A stretch of 64,000 nucleotides of DNA from Cryptomeria japonica (lineage: Eukaryota; Streptophyta; Pinopsida; Cupressales; Cupressaceae). Location of the stretch: contig NC_081415.1 in assembly GCF_030272615.1 (NCBI RefSeq), positions 373,339,009 through 373,403,008 on the forward strand, given 5' to 3'. Numbering within the stretch: position 1 is the first letter of the stretch; each line of letters opens with the position of its first letter. A program made the translations under genes and the position numbers. The notes beneath the pieces are model-generated. The model had not been told where the DNA came from, did not search any database, and saw only the letters and a program-made list of their open reading frames with translations. Shown here piece after piece: positions 11,040 through 21,853 of this stretch.

Positions 11040-12124
11040 ACCAGTCTAATACTCATAAGGAGTTTTATCCTTACCTTTCTTAATGAGTACCCAATTCATT
11101 GTGTAGACTGCAGTGCTCACTTCTTCTCTCCAAAAGGTGTGAGCTACCTTTCCTTGAATCAACATGGTTCTAGCTACTTCAACCAAAGTTCGGTTATTCC
11201 TCTCTGCTAGGCCATTCTACTGTGGAGTCTGGGGGGCAGACAATTGCCTCTTGATGGCATGTTTTTCACAGTACTTTTTGAACTCACTGGAAGTGAATTC
11301 CCCTCCTTGATCAGTTCTTAGGCACTTGATCCTTTTACCACTTTCCTGCTCCACTAATGCTTTGAAAGCTTTGAACTTTACAAATGCTTTGAATTTGTCT
11401 TTCAATAATATGGGTCATATTCTTGAAAGACATCAGTGAGAATCATGAAGTACCTGTCACCCTGCACACTTCTAGTCTTCATAGGTCCACACAAATCAAT
11501 ATGCACAAGATCAAGCAAGTTGCCAGTAGTGAAAGATTTACCTTTAAAGGTTGAGGAAGACATTTTCCCCAATTGACACTCTCTGCACAAGGTATTATCT
11601 GGTTTTCTTAGCACTGACAACCCTCTAAGTGCCTTGATCTTACTAGCCTTCACAATGTTATCAAAGTTTACATGGCAAAGTCTCCTATGCCATATCCAGC
11701 TATCATCAAATTTAGCCATAAGACATGTACTTATATTTGCATTCAGCTAAAATAGGTTACCTTTGGTCTACATGCCGGTGGCCACCAATTCACCATTCTT
11801 TCATTTGATTCTGCAAGCTCCATTATTGAATTCCAAAGTGAGGCCACTGTCATTCAACTGGGCAACACTCAGAAGGTTGTGTCTAAGACCATCAACCCAA
11901 TACACATTGTCAGCACTACTCTTTCCATTTAGAGAGATTGACCCTCTACCTTAGACCATGCATGGTGCATCACTGCCAAAGCGAACCACACCACCATCAT
12001 ACTCCTCTAATGATATAAACTTGCTCCGGTCACCAGTCATATGGTGAGAATAGCCACTGTCAATGATCCACTCATTGGAATTATCAAACTGGGAGACAAG
12101 AGCCTTCTTATCTGACACATCTTC
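11040..12124 (-). pseudogene. Copia-3 protease and integrase
   Basis: The protease lies near 12085-12025, with WIIDSGYSHHMTGD containing the D-S-G catalytic triplet (the usual cysteine after it is tyrosine here). The integrase zinc domain follows (WHRRLCHVNF and CRECQLGK, the H-H-C-C pattern, about 11690-11560). Catalytic-core blocks are HIDLCGP, ILTDVF and CLRTDQGGEF. Integrase joins the DNA copy to the chromosome. Stops at 11720, about 11402 and about 11217 and a shift at the ILTD block break the frame. In the core the sequence after ILTD is disturbed, so the second aspartate region is damaged. Confidence 0.88.
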
Positions 12125-13105
12125 CTAGACAACAACAAACACAATATCTTCATTTTCTTCATCCTCTGATTCTTCATCTGTGACACCTTCATCAACTACC
12201 ACAAAACAGTTTCTCTGGTTTCCTCCTTTGAATTTCTTGAACCTTTTCAGTTTGTCCTTTTTATCGCCATTAGGATAGTTTATAGCACTATGTCCTATCT
12301 GGTTACAAGAGAAGCATTTCAAAGGTAGCTTACCTCTGTATTTGCCAGTTCCTTTTGGAAGTTTCCTGGAAAGAAGAGCTTCAAATTCCATCAGAATCTC
12401 CTCATCATCCATTTCTCTGCCTTGTCTTGGTTCACCACTAGTGCTAGCTTCTTTTCCTTTTCTGGATGGTACTATAGAAGCTTTAAAAGCTGATTCAGTC
12501 TTTTGAACACTACCATCAAAAATATTTAGCTCATAGGCTATCAACTTTGCAATGATGGAGTCTAGGGATACCTTAGTCTTGTCTATTGATCTTAGCTCTT
12601 GAATAGTAGAAACCCTTATTGCATAGACTGACAATAGGGATCTCAAGACTTTTCTTACCATAGTGGCATCTTCTATTTTACCACTTGCACTCTTGATATC
12701 TCCAACAATAGTTTTGATTCTTATTCCATACTATTGAATGGTCTCACCTTCAACCATCTGCATATCTTCAAACTTCCCTCTAAGGCTTTCTTCCTTAGCC
12801 TGTTTTACATGTTCATCACCACCATAGATATTTTCAAGAGTACCCCATACCTCTTTGGGATTTACCTTATCCTGAACATCAATAAACTCAATGTTAGATA
12901 AACTACTAATTAGGGCTTCCATGACTTGCCCATTCTCTTGCATCTCTCTCTTTTGGTCATCAGTAAGGGTACCGGTAGGAGTAACATAGACAGTCTCAAC
13001 ATAGCTCCAGTGTTGAGAACCCATGCTTCTGATGAATATCTTCATCTGGTCTTTCCATATACTAAAATTTTCTCTGTTAAACTTTGGACCTTCCCTATTC
13101 ATCAT
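12125..13105 (-). pseudogene. Copia-3 gag with zinc knuckle
   Basis: The frame starts at ATG 13105 (MMNREGPKF) shortly after the PBS. It shows the copia Gag signature: an N-terminal F-x-x-WK-x-QM-x-IFI segment, a helical capsid-like domain, and a nucleocapsid knuckle near 12310-12270 (CFSCNQIGHSAINY). The knuckle's last cysteine has become tyrosine (CCHC to CCHY). One stop region separates 12731-13105 from 12125-12661. Gag packages element RNA into particles. The C-terminus is acidic. Confidence 0.9.
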
Positions 13106-13162
13106 TAGACTGGGATCTTTACCTCAAGTGGTTGAGCTTATAGCATAGAGGACCTGGAGAAT

Positions 13163-13174
13163 GCTCTGATACCA
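13163..13174 (-). promoter_or_regulatory. Primer-binding site of Copia-3
   Basis: The minus strand reads TGGTATCAGAGC, a perfect match to the plant initiator tRNA-Met class, two bases from the LTR end at 13177. Confidence 0.95.
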
Positions 13175-13176
13175 AT

Positions 13177-14692
13177 TGATAACTCAATGATGAATGAATA
13201 GTACAAACCTGGTACTGAGAGAGGGGGGGTGAATTAGTACAGACAAAAATATAGTCCTAAACTGGTTTGACAGTAGATACTTCAAATGACTAGCAAGCAG
13301 TGACACCGGTTTGAAATAGAATGCAACCGGTAAAGGTAGGAATGACTGTGACAAGCATTAACTAGTTACTCACTTAGCTTTTCACTCAACTCAAGACTAC
13401 ACTACCATTTCACCCTTATGCATAAACAGGTAATCTATCATCAGATCATAATAACAGCTAGTTCAACATGTTTTATTGATAGACATAAAACACAGAACCA
13501 TCATAAGCTTGACAGATAATAGGAAAGCATCACAAGATAAAAGCGTCACACATGACACACATATTTTTCACATGGAAACCCAACTGGGAAAAACTACAAT
13601 GGGGATGAATACCCACAAGCTGTTTTGAACTCTTTAGAAGTCCGCTCTGTTAGGAGCCTTGTCCGATTAGAGACATTACAATAGGTTTTGCTAAGAACTG
13701 ATCCTGTTAAAGATCACCTAGTTAAGCGATGGCTACAATACCCGGTTAAGGGTTAAACCCTGTTCAAGGTTACCTTGTTAGAGGATTTCAAGAACTCAAT
13801 AGCTAAAGGATTTCAAACTCAATAGCTTTGAATTACCCTGTTAAAGGATTTACAGCAAGCCAGTTAAGGCTACCCTATTAAGGGATTTTCCAACTATTGA
13901 GGTGGTTAGAGATCAACGGGTATTACAATGATCTAGTAACAACACTCAATGCCAATGCAGATCTGCTTAAGCTCCTCTTCACCTTCTGCACTTACACTCT
14001 GCAGGTATCACTTCTCTCCTTTTGGTCTGGCAAGAATTACGTATCCCTTCTCTCGGATACACACACACAACTTTTGACAACAACCTCAGAAAGAGACACA
14101 ACATCGACCTTATAGGAAAATAGACAGGTTGGTAGCATAAACCCTAAACCCTAAACCTGTTAGGTTAAGGAATTCAAATGGTTCAATCCTGACCGTTGAG
14201 AACACTCCATTAATTGCAACAGTCTTGATCCAATCTCAAGACATTCTCCATCGTCCATTTTCACTGATTTCATGGCGGCTGATAACCCATCACACCTTAT
14301 CACCGTTTTATAGACTTCGCCCATTCCCGAGGTAGATAGGAACAATCTCCTTCATGCAAGATCCTTCATGTGCACAAGGTTGACATGGCAACATGATCTG
14401 TTCTTCATTACAATGCTAACTCATCACACAATGTCACTAGTTGAGCCACACAGGCTTGAAGCACTTCAACCAAAAACCTTGAAGTTGAGACTACCAACTG
14501 GTAGTCATACAATACTTCCATATGCCAGTTCCCATAACCATATGTCGGTTCACCTTGAACAAGCACACCGCTTCACTTTGGCACGAATGTCAGTTCACAG
14601 TGTTATGCCGATTCTCACATATTCAGCATATTAACATCAATGACAACATACAATGTCATTATGTCCTCATACTGGTTCACATATTGCCAACA
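13177..14692 (-). repeat. Copia-3 5' LTR
   Basis: This is the partner of 7299-8768, 46 bp longer chiefly through short insertions near 13725 and 14605. On the plus strand it begins TGATAACTCAATGATGAAT and ends CATATTGCCAACA. The AAACCCTAAACCCT telomere-like motif recurs at about 14139-14155. Confidence 0.93.
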
Positions 14693-14697
14693 AGATC

Positions 14698-15194
14698 ATT
14701 ATAGAACATTTGTAAGTAAGGAAGAAGATTGTATTTAGGTGACATAAGGCAGACCTATTATGCGAATTATAGGTTAAGGGTTTATGTAAGAAGCAAAGCA
14801 AAAACTGGTACTAAATCTGGCATTATAGATGCTATTTTGAAGTAGTACAAGATACTGGATTTGTATAATCCATCATTGTAAGTTAGTGAGACTTCCCATT
14901 GAGTAGTGAGCTCTAGGCAGTTGGCCTTCTTGCATTTGCAGGCCCCTCTTGTAGTAGTAAGTGAATATTGTGGGTCACAAATCTCACCCAGGTTTTTCCC
15001 ACATCAGGTTTCCTCGTTAAAACATTGTGTTATGGTGTGTTTTTCATGTGGTTGCTTTTAATTCTATTTATTGCATTACTTTCTGCTTACTAGTACACTA
15101 TTATAATATGTTCTACATGTTTTAAGTTAAGAAACTCAATTCATCGATTAGACACTGATTCACCGCCCTCTCAGTATCTGTGGGAATCCTAACA
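14698..15194 (+). repeat. Copia-2 5' LTR, second part
   Basis: This resumes after the duplicated AGATC and aligns with 20484-20978 of the 3' LTR. It ends ATTCACCGCCCTCTCAGTATCTG...CTAACA just before the PBS. Confidence 0.9.
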
Positions 15195-15196
15195 AT

Positions 15197-15208
15197 TTGT
15201 ATCAGAGG
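15197..15208 (+). promoter_or_regulatory. Degenerate primer-binding site of Copia-2
   Basis: TTGTATCAGAGG aligns with TGGTATCAGAGC with two mismatches, two bases after the LTR end. Confidence 0.75.
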
Positions 15209-15238
15209 GTGGTCCTCTATTTTTAGAAGCCTAACAGC

Positions 15239-15862
15239 TTGAGGAAGATCTTGACACTGGTAGAGATGGAAAATCTGATGAAGCAACTAGAAGCATCTCT
15301 TTCAGACTATGATGCAGAAAAATTGAAAAATATCAAACTAGAAGATGATCTAAAGGTAGCTCAGGATATCATTCAGGCACTTCAAGAAAATCTTTATATT
15401 TCAAGAAACAAGAGAAGAGAACTTTGTGAAAAGATGCAAAATGAGAATGATGAAAAAGAAACTCTTAATGATATGATAAACAAGTTGAAACAAGAGAACA
15501 TAACAACAAATAATGAGATGCAGGATATGACTATGAGATTTTGTAAAGAAATTTAAGATAGAAAGAAGAATGAAGAAGATTTGACCAGAAGACTAAGTGA
15601 TGCTGCAAATGAAAACACAATACTCAGTTATGAAAATGATTTGTTGAAGACAGATTTGATGCACACTCAAAATGACTCAAATGAACTAATGAGGCAAAAA
15701 GAAGTCTTAGAAAGAGAACTAGATACTGCAAATCAACATAAAGAGAAATTCAAGAAAAGCTCAGAAGAACTTGGTAACTTGCTGAAGAGTCAAAAACCTA
15801 AAGGTGACAATTCTGGAATTGGCTTTGAAGTTGGTGAAAGCTCTGGTACTGCAAATACATAG
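15239..15862 (+). pseudogene. Copia-2 gag-like coiled-coil region
   Basis: The region runs in one phase with a single internal TAA at 15554-15556. The sequence is almost wholly charged heptad-type coiled coil (KLKNIKLEDDLKVAQ, ELCEKMQNENDEKETL, NELMRQKEVLERELDTA), typical of the C-terminal part of Gag in SIRE-like copia elements. It begins soon after the leader AACAGCTTGAGGA that precedes the full gag ATG in Copia-1, so the N-terminal Gag domain appears to have been deleted. There is no ATG at the very start; the first in-frame ATG is about 30 bases in. Confidence 0.7.
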
Positions 15863-15874
15863 GATCATAGAAAA

Positions 15875-16427
15875 TTGGTAAGACAACCTAATGCTTATAA
15901 ATTAAATGGAAAATGTTTTAACAGTAATAAATATGGTCATAGAGAAAATGAATGTAGATCTAGAAATTATCAGACTATCAACACACCCACTGGTCAATGT
16001 TCAAAATGCAACAAAGTTGGTCACAACTCTGAAAATTTGCAGAATGAATGTGAGATGTTATGCTTGTGGAAGATTTGGACACCTATCTAATCAATTTAGA
16101 CCACAAACCAGCATAGGTTATGGGAAAGCTATTTAGAAGAATAATGTAACTTGTTATGCATGTAACAAGATTGGGCATATTGCAAAATTCTGTAGAAGTA
16201 AAGGATCACCGGCAGACAACAAAAGTTCTAGTTTGAAAGGTAAAGAAAAAGTTGAAGAGGTTAAGCAAGAATTCTCAAAACAATGGATTAGAAAGTCAGA
16301 CCTAAATGTTGTTGGGAATACTCCTCAATGGGTAGAACCTATCAACACTTCACCAGAAGGACAAAGTAATGCTTCACCAGCAGGACAGAGTAATACTCCA
16401 TCGGCAGGAAGCTCTTCATCAAATTAA
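15875..16427 (+). pseudogene. Copia-2 zinc-knuckle (nucleocapsid-like) region
   Basis: Four C-x2-C-x4-H-x4-C type knuckles are recognisable in two phases: CFNSNKYGHRENEC (second Cys is Ser), CSKCNKVGHNSENLQ (last Cys lost), CYACGRFGHLSNQF (last Cys is Phe) and CYACNKIGHIAKFC (intact). A frameshift near 16040 and a stop at about 16136 separate them. The tail (LNVVGNTPQW, then repeats of S-x-A-G-Q-S-N) is serine- and proline-rich. In relatives this segment binds element RNA. Three of the four knuckles are damaged, so the copy is not functional as written. Confidence 0.75.
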
Positions 16428-16700
16428 AGAAAATTTTCTTGAGGGTTTGGCAATCAAATGAGACATATGCTATAATTCCCTCAGTTAATGGTCGGAAGTT
16501 GGAAATTACTTCTATACCAGAAGACAATGTTAAGTGGCTACTTAACCAACATACATTAAATATGGTAGATGGCAAATAAACATTATAAAGATTTCAAACA
16601 TTCGAAGAGCGCAAAATTTGCAGAGCTAAGGCATTTCGAGCAAGAGGCAAAGCACTTCAGCAATCAATCCATCCAAAGATAGAAAAAGGTATTTATCTTC

Positions 16701-17939
16701 ATGGCATCCTCCTCTGTACTTGAATTCATAGCAAACCCTATAGTAGTCGAGGTTATAAAATACCCTAGGCCCATATTTCAACTAGTTCCCGAGGTAGCTA
16801 AGAAAGATGACAATGTAGGTGCTTTTTCCCAAATTCCAAAAGGAGTTGTTTTTGCAGAAGATCCCAGAATATACATTCATTGCAACATAGAGGAATTAGG
16901 AGATGAAGAAATTAAAAACATGTATAAGACTATTATATGTGATGACTCCAGAAATGTAAAACCTGAACATAAAGTTGTTGAAACCCTAGGATTCACCGAA
17001 ATCCTCTGCATTCCTGAATTTCCCAAGGAAGTGATTAGGATAGTTTTAAGCAGGGTACATGGTTCATTCTTTTGGCTTGATTTAGTTCACAAAATTACAG
17101 AGGAAGTTGTGAAAGCAGTAACAGGGTTACCTTCCACTGGTAACAAACCAGACAAGACTAAGAAGGTCTCCAATGACCTAGTAATGAACTTAACTGGTGC
17201 AACATCAGACAGAAGGTCTCTGAGGGTTAATGATGTGACCAATATAAATGTTAGATTTGTTAGCATGATCTTAGGATACAAAGAAACACATGCAAACAGA
17301 CTTAACTCAGTTTCCATTTTATGCATTAAAAGTGCTTATGAAATGGTTAAAGACAATGTAAAAAATGATGTATGTGAATGGTTAAAAGATGAGTTGATTG
17401 ATAACTTAGGAAAAATCAAGAAGGATAAGAAAGGAACTTTTAGATTTGTTAATCTACTTGTATGCTTGATGCTACACATAACCAAATAGGTTCCTAGTAT
17501 AGGCAATAAAAACCTTGGATTTGATATACCGGTAGGAAAACAGTTAATAGACCTATTCAACAACATGGGTGAAAACAAAGAAAAGAATATTCATGACTAT
17601 TTTCAAGAACTAAAGGTTAGGATGAACAAAAGAATCAGACTATCACAAAAGATTGTCAACAAATACAAGGATGAAATATGTTTTGTGATAAAAAAGGACA
17701 AGATCTAGATGGAAGCAGTTATCTCAAGAACAATCTAGGTAACAGAGATGGGCTATGAGACTGATGATCATATAATTGAGACTTTTGCTAAAGCACTTCT
17801 GGAAGCACCAAATGAACCAAAGGAAGAAGTATTTGGTAGTGCTGAGACCATAGAAAGTCAAATTCAATCTAAGAAGAGAGTGAAAAAGGTTGAAGCAGTT
17901 GTGAGAAGAGGTTCTAGACAGGCTAAGGCTATTAAATAA
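16701..17939 (+). pseudogene. Copia-2 large ORF, N-terminal helical domain (family unknown)
   Basis: ATG at 16701 (MASSSVLEF) opens a frame that runs in one phase with stops at 17487-17489 and in the 17705-17740 region. The first 260 residues look like a folded helical domain with blocks FWLDLVHKITEEVVKAVTG (about 124-142) and VNVRF-like/ILGYKETHANRLNSVSILC. The tail before 17939 is basic. This arrangement recalls unnamed plant proteins encoded by pol-less retroelements, but no Pfam name can be given with confidence. It occupies the place of protease-integrase-RT. No catalytic motif for any of those enzymes is present. A role as a structural or accessory protein is inference only. Confidence 0.6.
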
Positions 17940-18928
17940 GATGTACTAAAACAAACCGATATCACTGAGGATGAGTTAGGAACTCTACAGCCTAAGACTC
18001 ACCTATCACCGGTAGCTACTTCTTCAGAGAGTGACATGCCTACAACTTTTAAAAGAGTTTTAAGGAAAAGGGATCCTTCACTGGCATCCACACCCTTACC
18101 TAGAAGGACTAGACAAAAACAACAAGCAGTGAGGTCTTCGGTTAGAAAGACAACACCAAAGAAAAAGTTGACACCAAAGAAGAAGAAGATTAAACAAAAC
18201 ATGGCCCCTCTTGACAAATTGCTAAATGAAATCACAGAGAAAGGGAAACTCAAAAACATAGGAAAGGTCTATGATACACTATCAGCAGATGAAAAAGAAC
18301 AAGTTGAAAATAGTGTTATTTTACACATGAACATCTATAAGAAGTTTTTAATGGAAGTGATAGAAAACTACCAGATGAATTGTTCAAAAGATTGGAAGCA
18401 AGAAGACAAGTTGTTGTAGAGCTTGATAAGAAAATCAAAATTGAAACATTACTTGTTTATCCAGTAAACTCACCTAAGGAGATAGATGACTTAATTGCAG
18501 AAGCCAACCGGTCATTATTCTCTATTGCACACCAACATATTGCATTAATGGTTGGAAGAGTGAATGAAGTAACAGAGGAAACAGAAAATGCATGGGACAT
18601 ATTCCTTGTTGAGAAAGAAAAACAGGAAGAGTACAGGAACCCCAAACCAATAAAGGTATACCAAAAGGAGAGAGACAAAGGAAAAGGAAAGGTAGGTGGA
18701 CCTCTGAGCATCAAAGTAAAAGACAACTTACTCCCACCACCTCCAATTACATCACTGGTAACAACTACTGAAGATCAATCGGTAGATGAGAGTATGGACA
18801 TAGAGGATACAAATCCTAATCCTGAAGTACTATACATAGTTGATGTTGATACACAAAAGGTCAACATTATGATAGACAAAGATACAACCAGTAAGACAGA
18901 TATGGCTAGTGAGCCACTAAACAACTGA
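17940..18928 (+). pseudogene. Copia-2 large ORF, basic and P/T-rich linker
   Basis: This continues the 16701 frame to about 18419 and then shifts phase near 18380. It holds a strongly basic segment (RRTRQKQQAV, TPKKKLTPKKKKIKQN, about 18100-18200) that would serve as a nuclear localisation signal. A helical block containing VNSPKEIDDLIAEANRSLF follows. The end is an acidic, proline/threonine-rich stretch (PPPPITSLVTTTED, SMDIEDTNPNPE). Between 18929 and 19064 the frame is broken by several stops in one phase, although a glutamine/glutamate-rich sequence can be followed in another. Confidence 0.55.
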
Positions 18929-19064
18929 TAGCATTGACAATACTGAAAGAAAAGTTGAAGTTGATAACACAGAGCAACAGGTAGAGACTCAAACTGAGAC
19001 TGAAATAGAGCAACAAATAGAGAGACAAGCAGAGCAATAGGCTTTGGAATAGGAATAGATTCAC

Positions 19065-19991
19065 ATGGAAACAGTGCCACTAGAAATAGGAGAAGATCAA
19101 AAACCATTGCTTAAAGAAATGGAAACACAGATTGACCTACCAGAGGTCACTGCAAGCTTGGTTACTTTCTCCACCAGTGGAATTCAGAATGTTGGTTCCT
19201 CCTCAATAGGTTACAAATCAACAAATGTAACTGAAGTACTTTTGGACTCCATCAAAAGGATAACAGATTATAGTTCACAGGCTTATAAAGCTATAGATGA
19301 CACAATCCCAATTTTGAAGATGACAGCTCCTAACTGTAACATAGACAATAAGGATTCTTTAAGCCAACTTGACACTTTGTATAAATACATCACTGAGAAC
19401 ACAGTGACTATTGAGAAAATAAAGGAAGAGGCATTGAAGGATAAGTTAGAAATTGAAAAGCAAAAATTCTTTGAAGATCAGATAAAGAAGTGTACTAGGG
19501 AATTTGACACACTTCTACCAGAACTATGTAACTTATTGAAGGAATTTAAAAATCTGCACAAATATACTTGCAAGATAAACTTTTTGACAGTAGAGATAGA
19601 TAAGAAAATGAGCAAGGTACAGGATGAAATCAATAAACTTGCTGACAATTTTGTTAACTCACCTGATACATTATCATCTTTTGAGCAAAGGATAACTAGT
19701 TTTGAGGAAGAATTACTTAAGTTAGGAAGAGAAAAGGAGAGAATAGTAAATAAGGAAAAGAATTTGAGACTAAGACTGAGTCCAAGATTGGACTATCTAG
19801 CATCATTACGGAAGGAAATATCTGAGGCACTAGTACAGGGACAGAGAACACCGGCAGAGCATATGCAGCACCTCATCAGTACAATTCAAAGAATAGAGAC
19901 AACAATAAAGGACAACAAGAAGTTTATGGAAGGTATAAACTTGATTTTGGGAGATCTTTTTCAAATTATAACCACCCAGTTACAAGGTTGA
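19065..19991 (+). pseudogene. Copia-2 large ORF, C-terminal coiled-coil domain
   Basis: A 308-codon open stretch ends with TGA at 19989-19991, about 200 bp before the polypurine tract. It is dominated by alpha-helical, heptad-patterned sequence (VTIEKIKEEALKDKLEIEKQ, EIDKKMSKVQDEINKLAD, SSFEQRITSFEEELLKLG). The last 60 residues repeat a helical pattern ending IITTQLQG. Coiled coils suggest self-assembly, which would fit a particle or scaffold role, but nothing in the sequence proves that. The phase is the same as the N-terminal part at 16701. Confidence 0.55.
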
Positions 19992-20190
19992 GACTACAAC
20001 TCTACTGACATCTTGACAACCTTTGTCATTGATGCCAAAGGGGGAGTAGTAGTATGACAAAATAACTGGCAGAAGACTCACCTACTCAGGGGGGGCTCTT
20101 ATATTTTTGGTAACATATTTTTGGAAACATTTTTGGATTACAAGTTTTTGATACACTTTTGAATTTTCTCATGAGTGTTGCCATCAATGC

Positions 20191-20203
20191 CAAAGGGGGA
20201 GAT
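20191..20203 (+). promoter_or_regulatory. Polypurine tract of Copia-2
   Basis: CAAAGGGGGAGAT directly precedes the TGTTGGC start of the 3' LTR. Confidence 0.85.
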
Positions 20204-20978
20204 TGTTGGCATATGCACACTCCAATGAGACATTGTAGGTGATTGAAGGTTTTGTCATTTATGGCAACCTTATAATCCTATGGCACCGACAAGGCATTAC
20301 ACCGGCACTAGCAAGATTAGACTCTGCACTAGCACTCAGACCACTAGCACTAGCAGAGAAAGGAAGCATACCGACATAGAGGCCGACAGGATTTTTGTTA
20401 TATTATTTTTTCTTTATTATTGTAAAATCTTTGTAAGCCGACTTGGCATCATTGTAAAATGACTCTTATATAAGAGAGATCATTATAGAACATTTGTAAG
20501 TAAGGAAGAAGATTGTATTTAGGCGGAATAAGGCAGACATATTATGCAAATTATAGGTTAAGGGTTTATGTAAGAAGAAGAGCAGAAACTAGTACTAGAT
20601 CTGGCATTATAGATGCTATTTTGAAGCAGTACAAGATACTAGATTTGTATAATCTATCATTGTAAGTCAGTGAGACTTCCCATTGAGCAGTGAGCTCTAG
20701 GCAGTTGGTCTTCCTGCATGTCCAGGCCCCTCTTGTAGCAATACGTGAATATTGTGGGTTACAAATCCCATCAAGGTTTTTCCCACACTGGGTTTCCTCG
20801 TTAAAACATTATGTTATGGTGTGTTTTTCATGTGGTTACTTTTAATTATGTTTATTGCATTACTTTCTGCTTACCAGTACACTGTTATAATATGTTCTAC
20901 ATGTTTAAAGTTAAGAAATTCAATTCACCGATTAGATACTGATTCACCCCCCTCTCAGTATCTATGGGAATCTTAACA
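20204..20978 (+). repeat. Copia-2 3' LTR
   Basis: The segment has TGTTGGCATATG...CTTAACA ends and is 775 bp. It supplies the uninterrupted version of the Copia-3 target (TATATAAGAGAGATCATT). Confidence 0.92.
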
Positions 20979-20983
20979 CTATT

Positions 20984-21796
20984 CGGGTTTGCATATTTGT
21001 TGTTACCAACAAATAGGTCCAGGTTATGCACTGGCAAGCATATCTATTCCAGATCAGCACAACACGCTATGGAGATGATTTGTTATTATTGTAAATGCAT
21101 TGAGCCGACATGATGCATCGCCTATTGATTCATTTATAATTAATTTTATTGTAATATCTTTTAGTGAGCCAACCTATTCAATTGGTCTTAGGTTATGGTA
21201 TAAATGTAAGATCTCATTTGTGAGATTGATATGTGAAAAAAGGGAATAGGATTGTAATAAGGTATATGCAAAAATAAGCAGACCTATACATGCAGACATC
21301 ATTTGAAGGTTGAAAGAAGGCTTTTGTGAAGATAATCAGAACTTAACCAGTACTGAATCCAACATATGAAGATGCTATTTCAAGCAGTACATTATCATTG
21401 GATTTAACCATCCAATTGTAGTCAGTGTGACTCCCATTTTGTGATTGAGCAGTGAGCTCTAGGCGGCTGGCCTTTCTGCATGTGCAGACTCCATATTGTA
21501 CACACATACTATTTGTAGTAGTATCATTTGATTGTGGGTAAGGCTTCCCACCATGGTTTTTCCCCTTATAGGGTTTCCATGTACAAATATTTGTGTTATG
21601 TGTGTTGGATGTTATTGTCTTTCTGTTTCATGCATTAATCTTTACCAGTACTACAATTAACTGATAAAACTGTCTACTGGCATAAAGTTTGGTTTACCGA
21701 CATTAAGAATTAAGTTTTGGTTAAGTTAATTTTGGTTGAATTTATCAGACAACTGATTCACCCCCCCCCCCTCTCAGTTGTCTCTGGGATCTTACA
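20984..21796 (+). repeat. Copia-1 5' LTR, second part
   Basis: This aligns with about 26587-27396 of the 3' LTR (ATTCGGGTTTGCATATTTGT onward) and ends CTTACA next to the PBS. It carries the poly-C motif ATTCACCCCCCCCCCCTCTC. Confidence 0.92.
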
Positions 21797-21798
21797 AT

Positions 21799-21810
21799 TG
21801 GTATCAGAGC
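21799..21810 (+). promoter_or_regulatory. Primer-binding site of Copia-1
   Basis: TGGTATCAGAGC, the tRNA-iMet class, lies two bases downstream of the LTR end. Confidence 0.95.
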
Positions 21811-21853
21811 CTAGTCCTCATTTTGCAAAAGTTTAACAGCTTGAGGAGATCCA

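Larger units (their letters stand above)
7299..14692 (-). mobile_element. Copia-3: Ty1/copia element nested in the Copia-2 LTR
   Basis: The element is 7.4 kb and lies on the minus strand. The duplication AGATC (7294-7298 and 14693-14697) is exact and matches the uninterrupted Copia-2 3' LTR. Two LTRs of 1,470 and 1,516 bp bound it, with a perfect PBS next to the right LTR and a polypurine tract next to the left one. By eye the first 440 bases of the LTRs differ at about 18 sites, 17 of them transitions, making this the youngest layer of the stack. The coding region holds gag, protease, integrase, reverse transcriptase and RNase H in copia order, with several stops. Confidence 0.94.
7035..20978 (+). 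mobile_element. Copia-2: non-autonomous LTR element nested in the Copia-1 LTR
   Basis: The duplication CTATT at 7030-7034 and 20979-20983 matches the uninterrupted sequence in the Copia-1 3' LTR (near 26582). The left end has mutated from TG to TA (TATTGGCATATG), while the right LTR keeps TGTTGGCATATG. LTRs are about 760-775 bp. A degenerate tRNA-Met PBS is at 15197 and a polypurine tract ends at 20203. Inside are a coiled-coil gag-like frame, a zinc-knuckle region and one long unrecognised ORF, but no protease, integrase or reverse transcriptase. It must have depended on proteins from a relative. Its LTR termini, leader (AACAGCTTGAGGA) and U5 resemble Copia-1. Confidence 0.9.
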
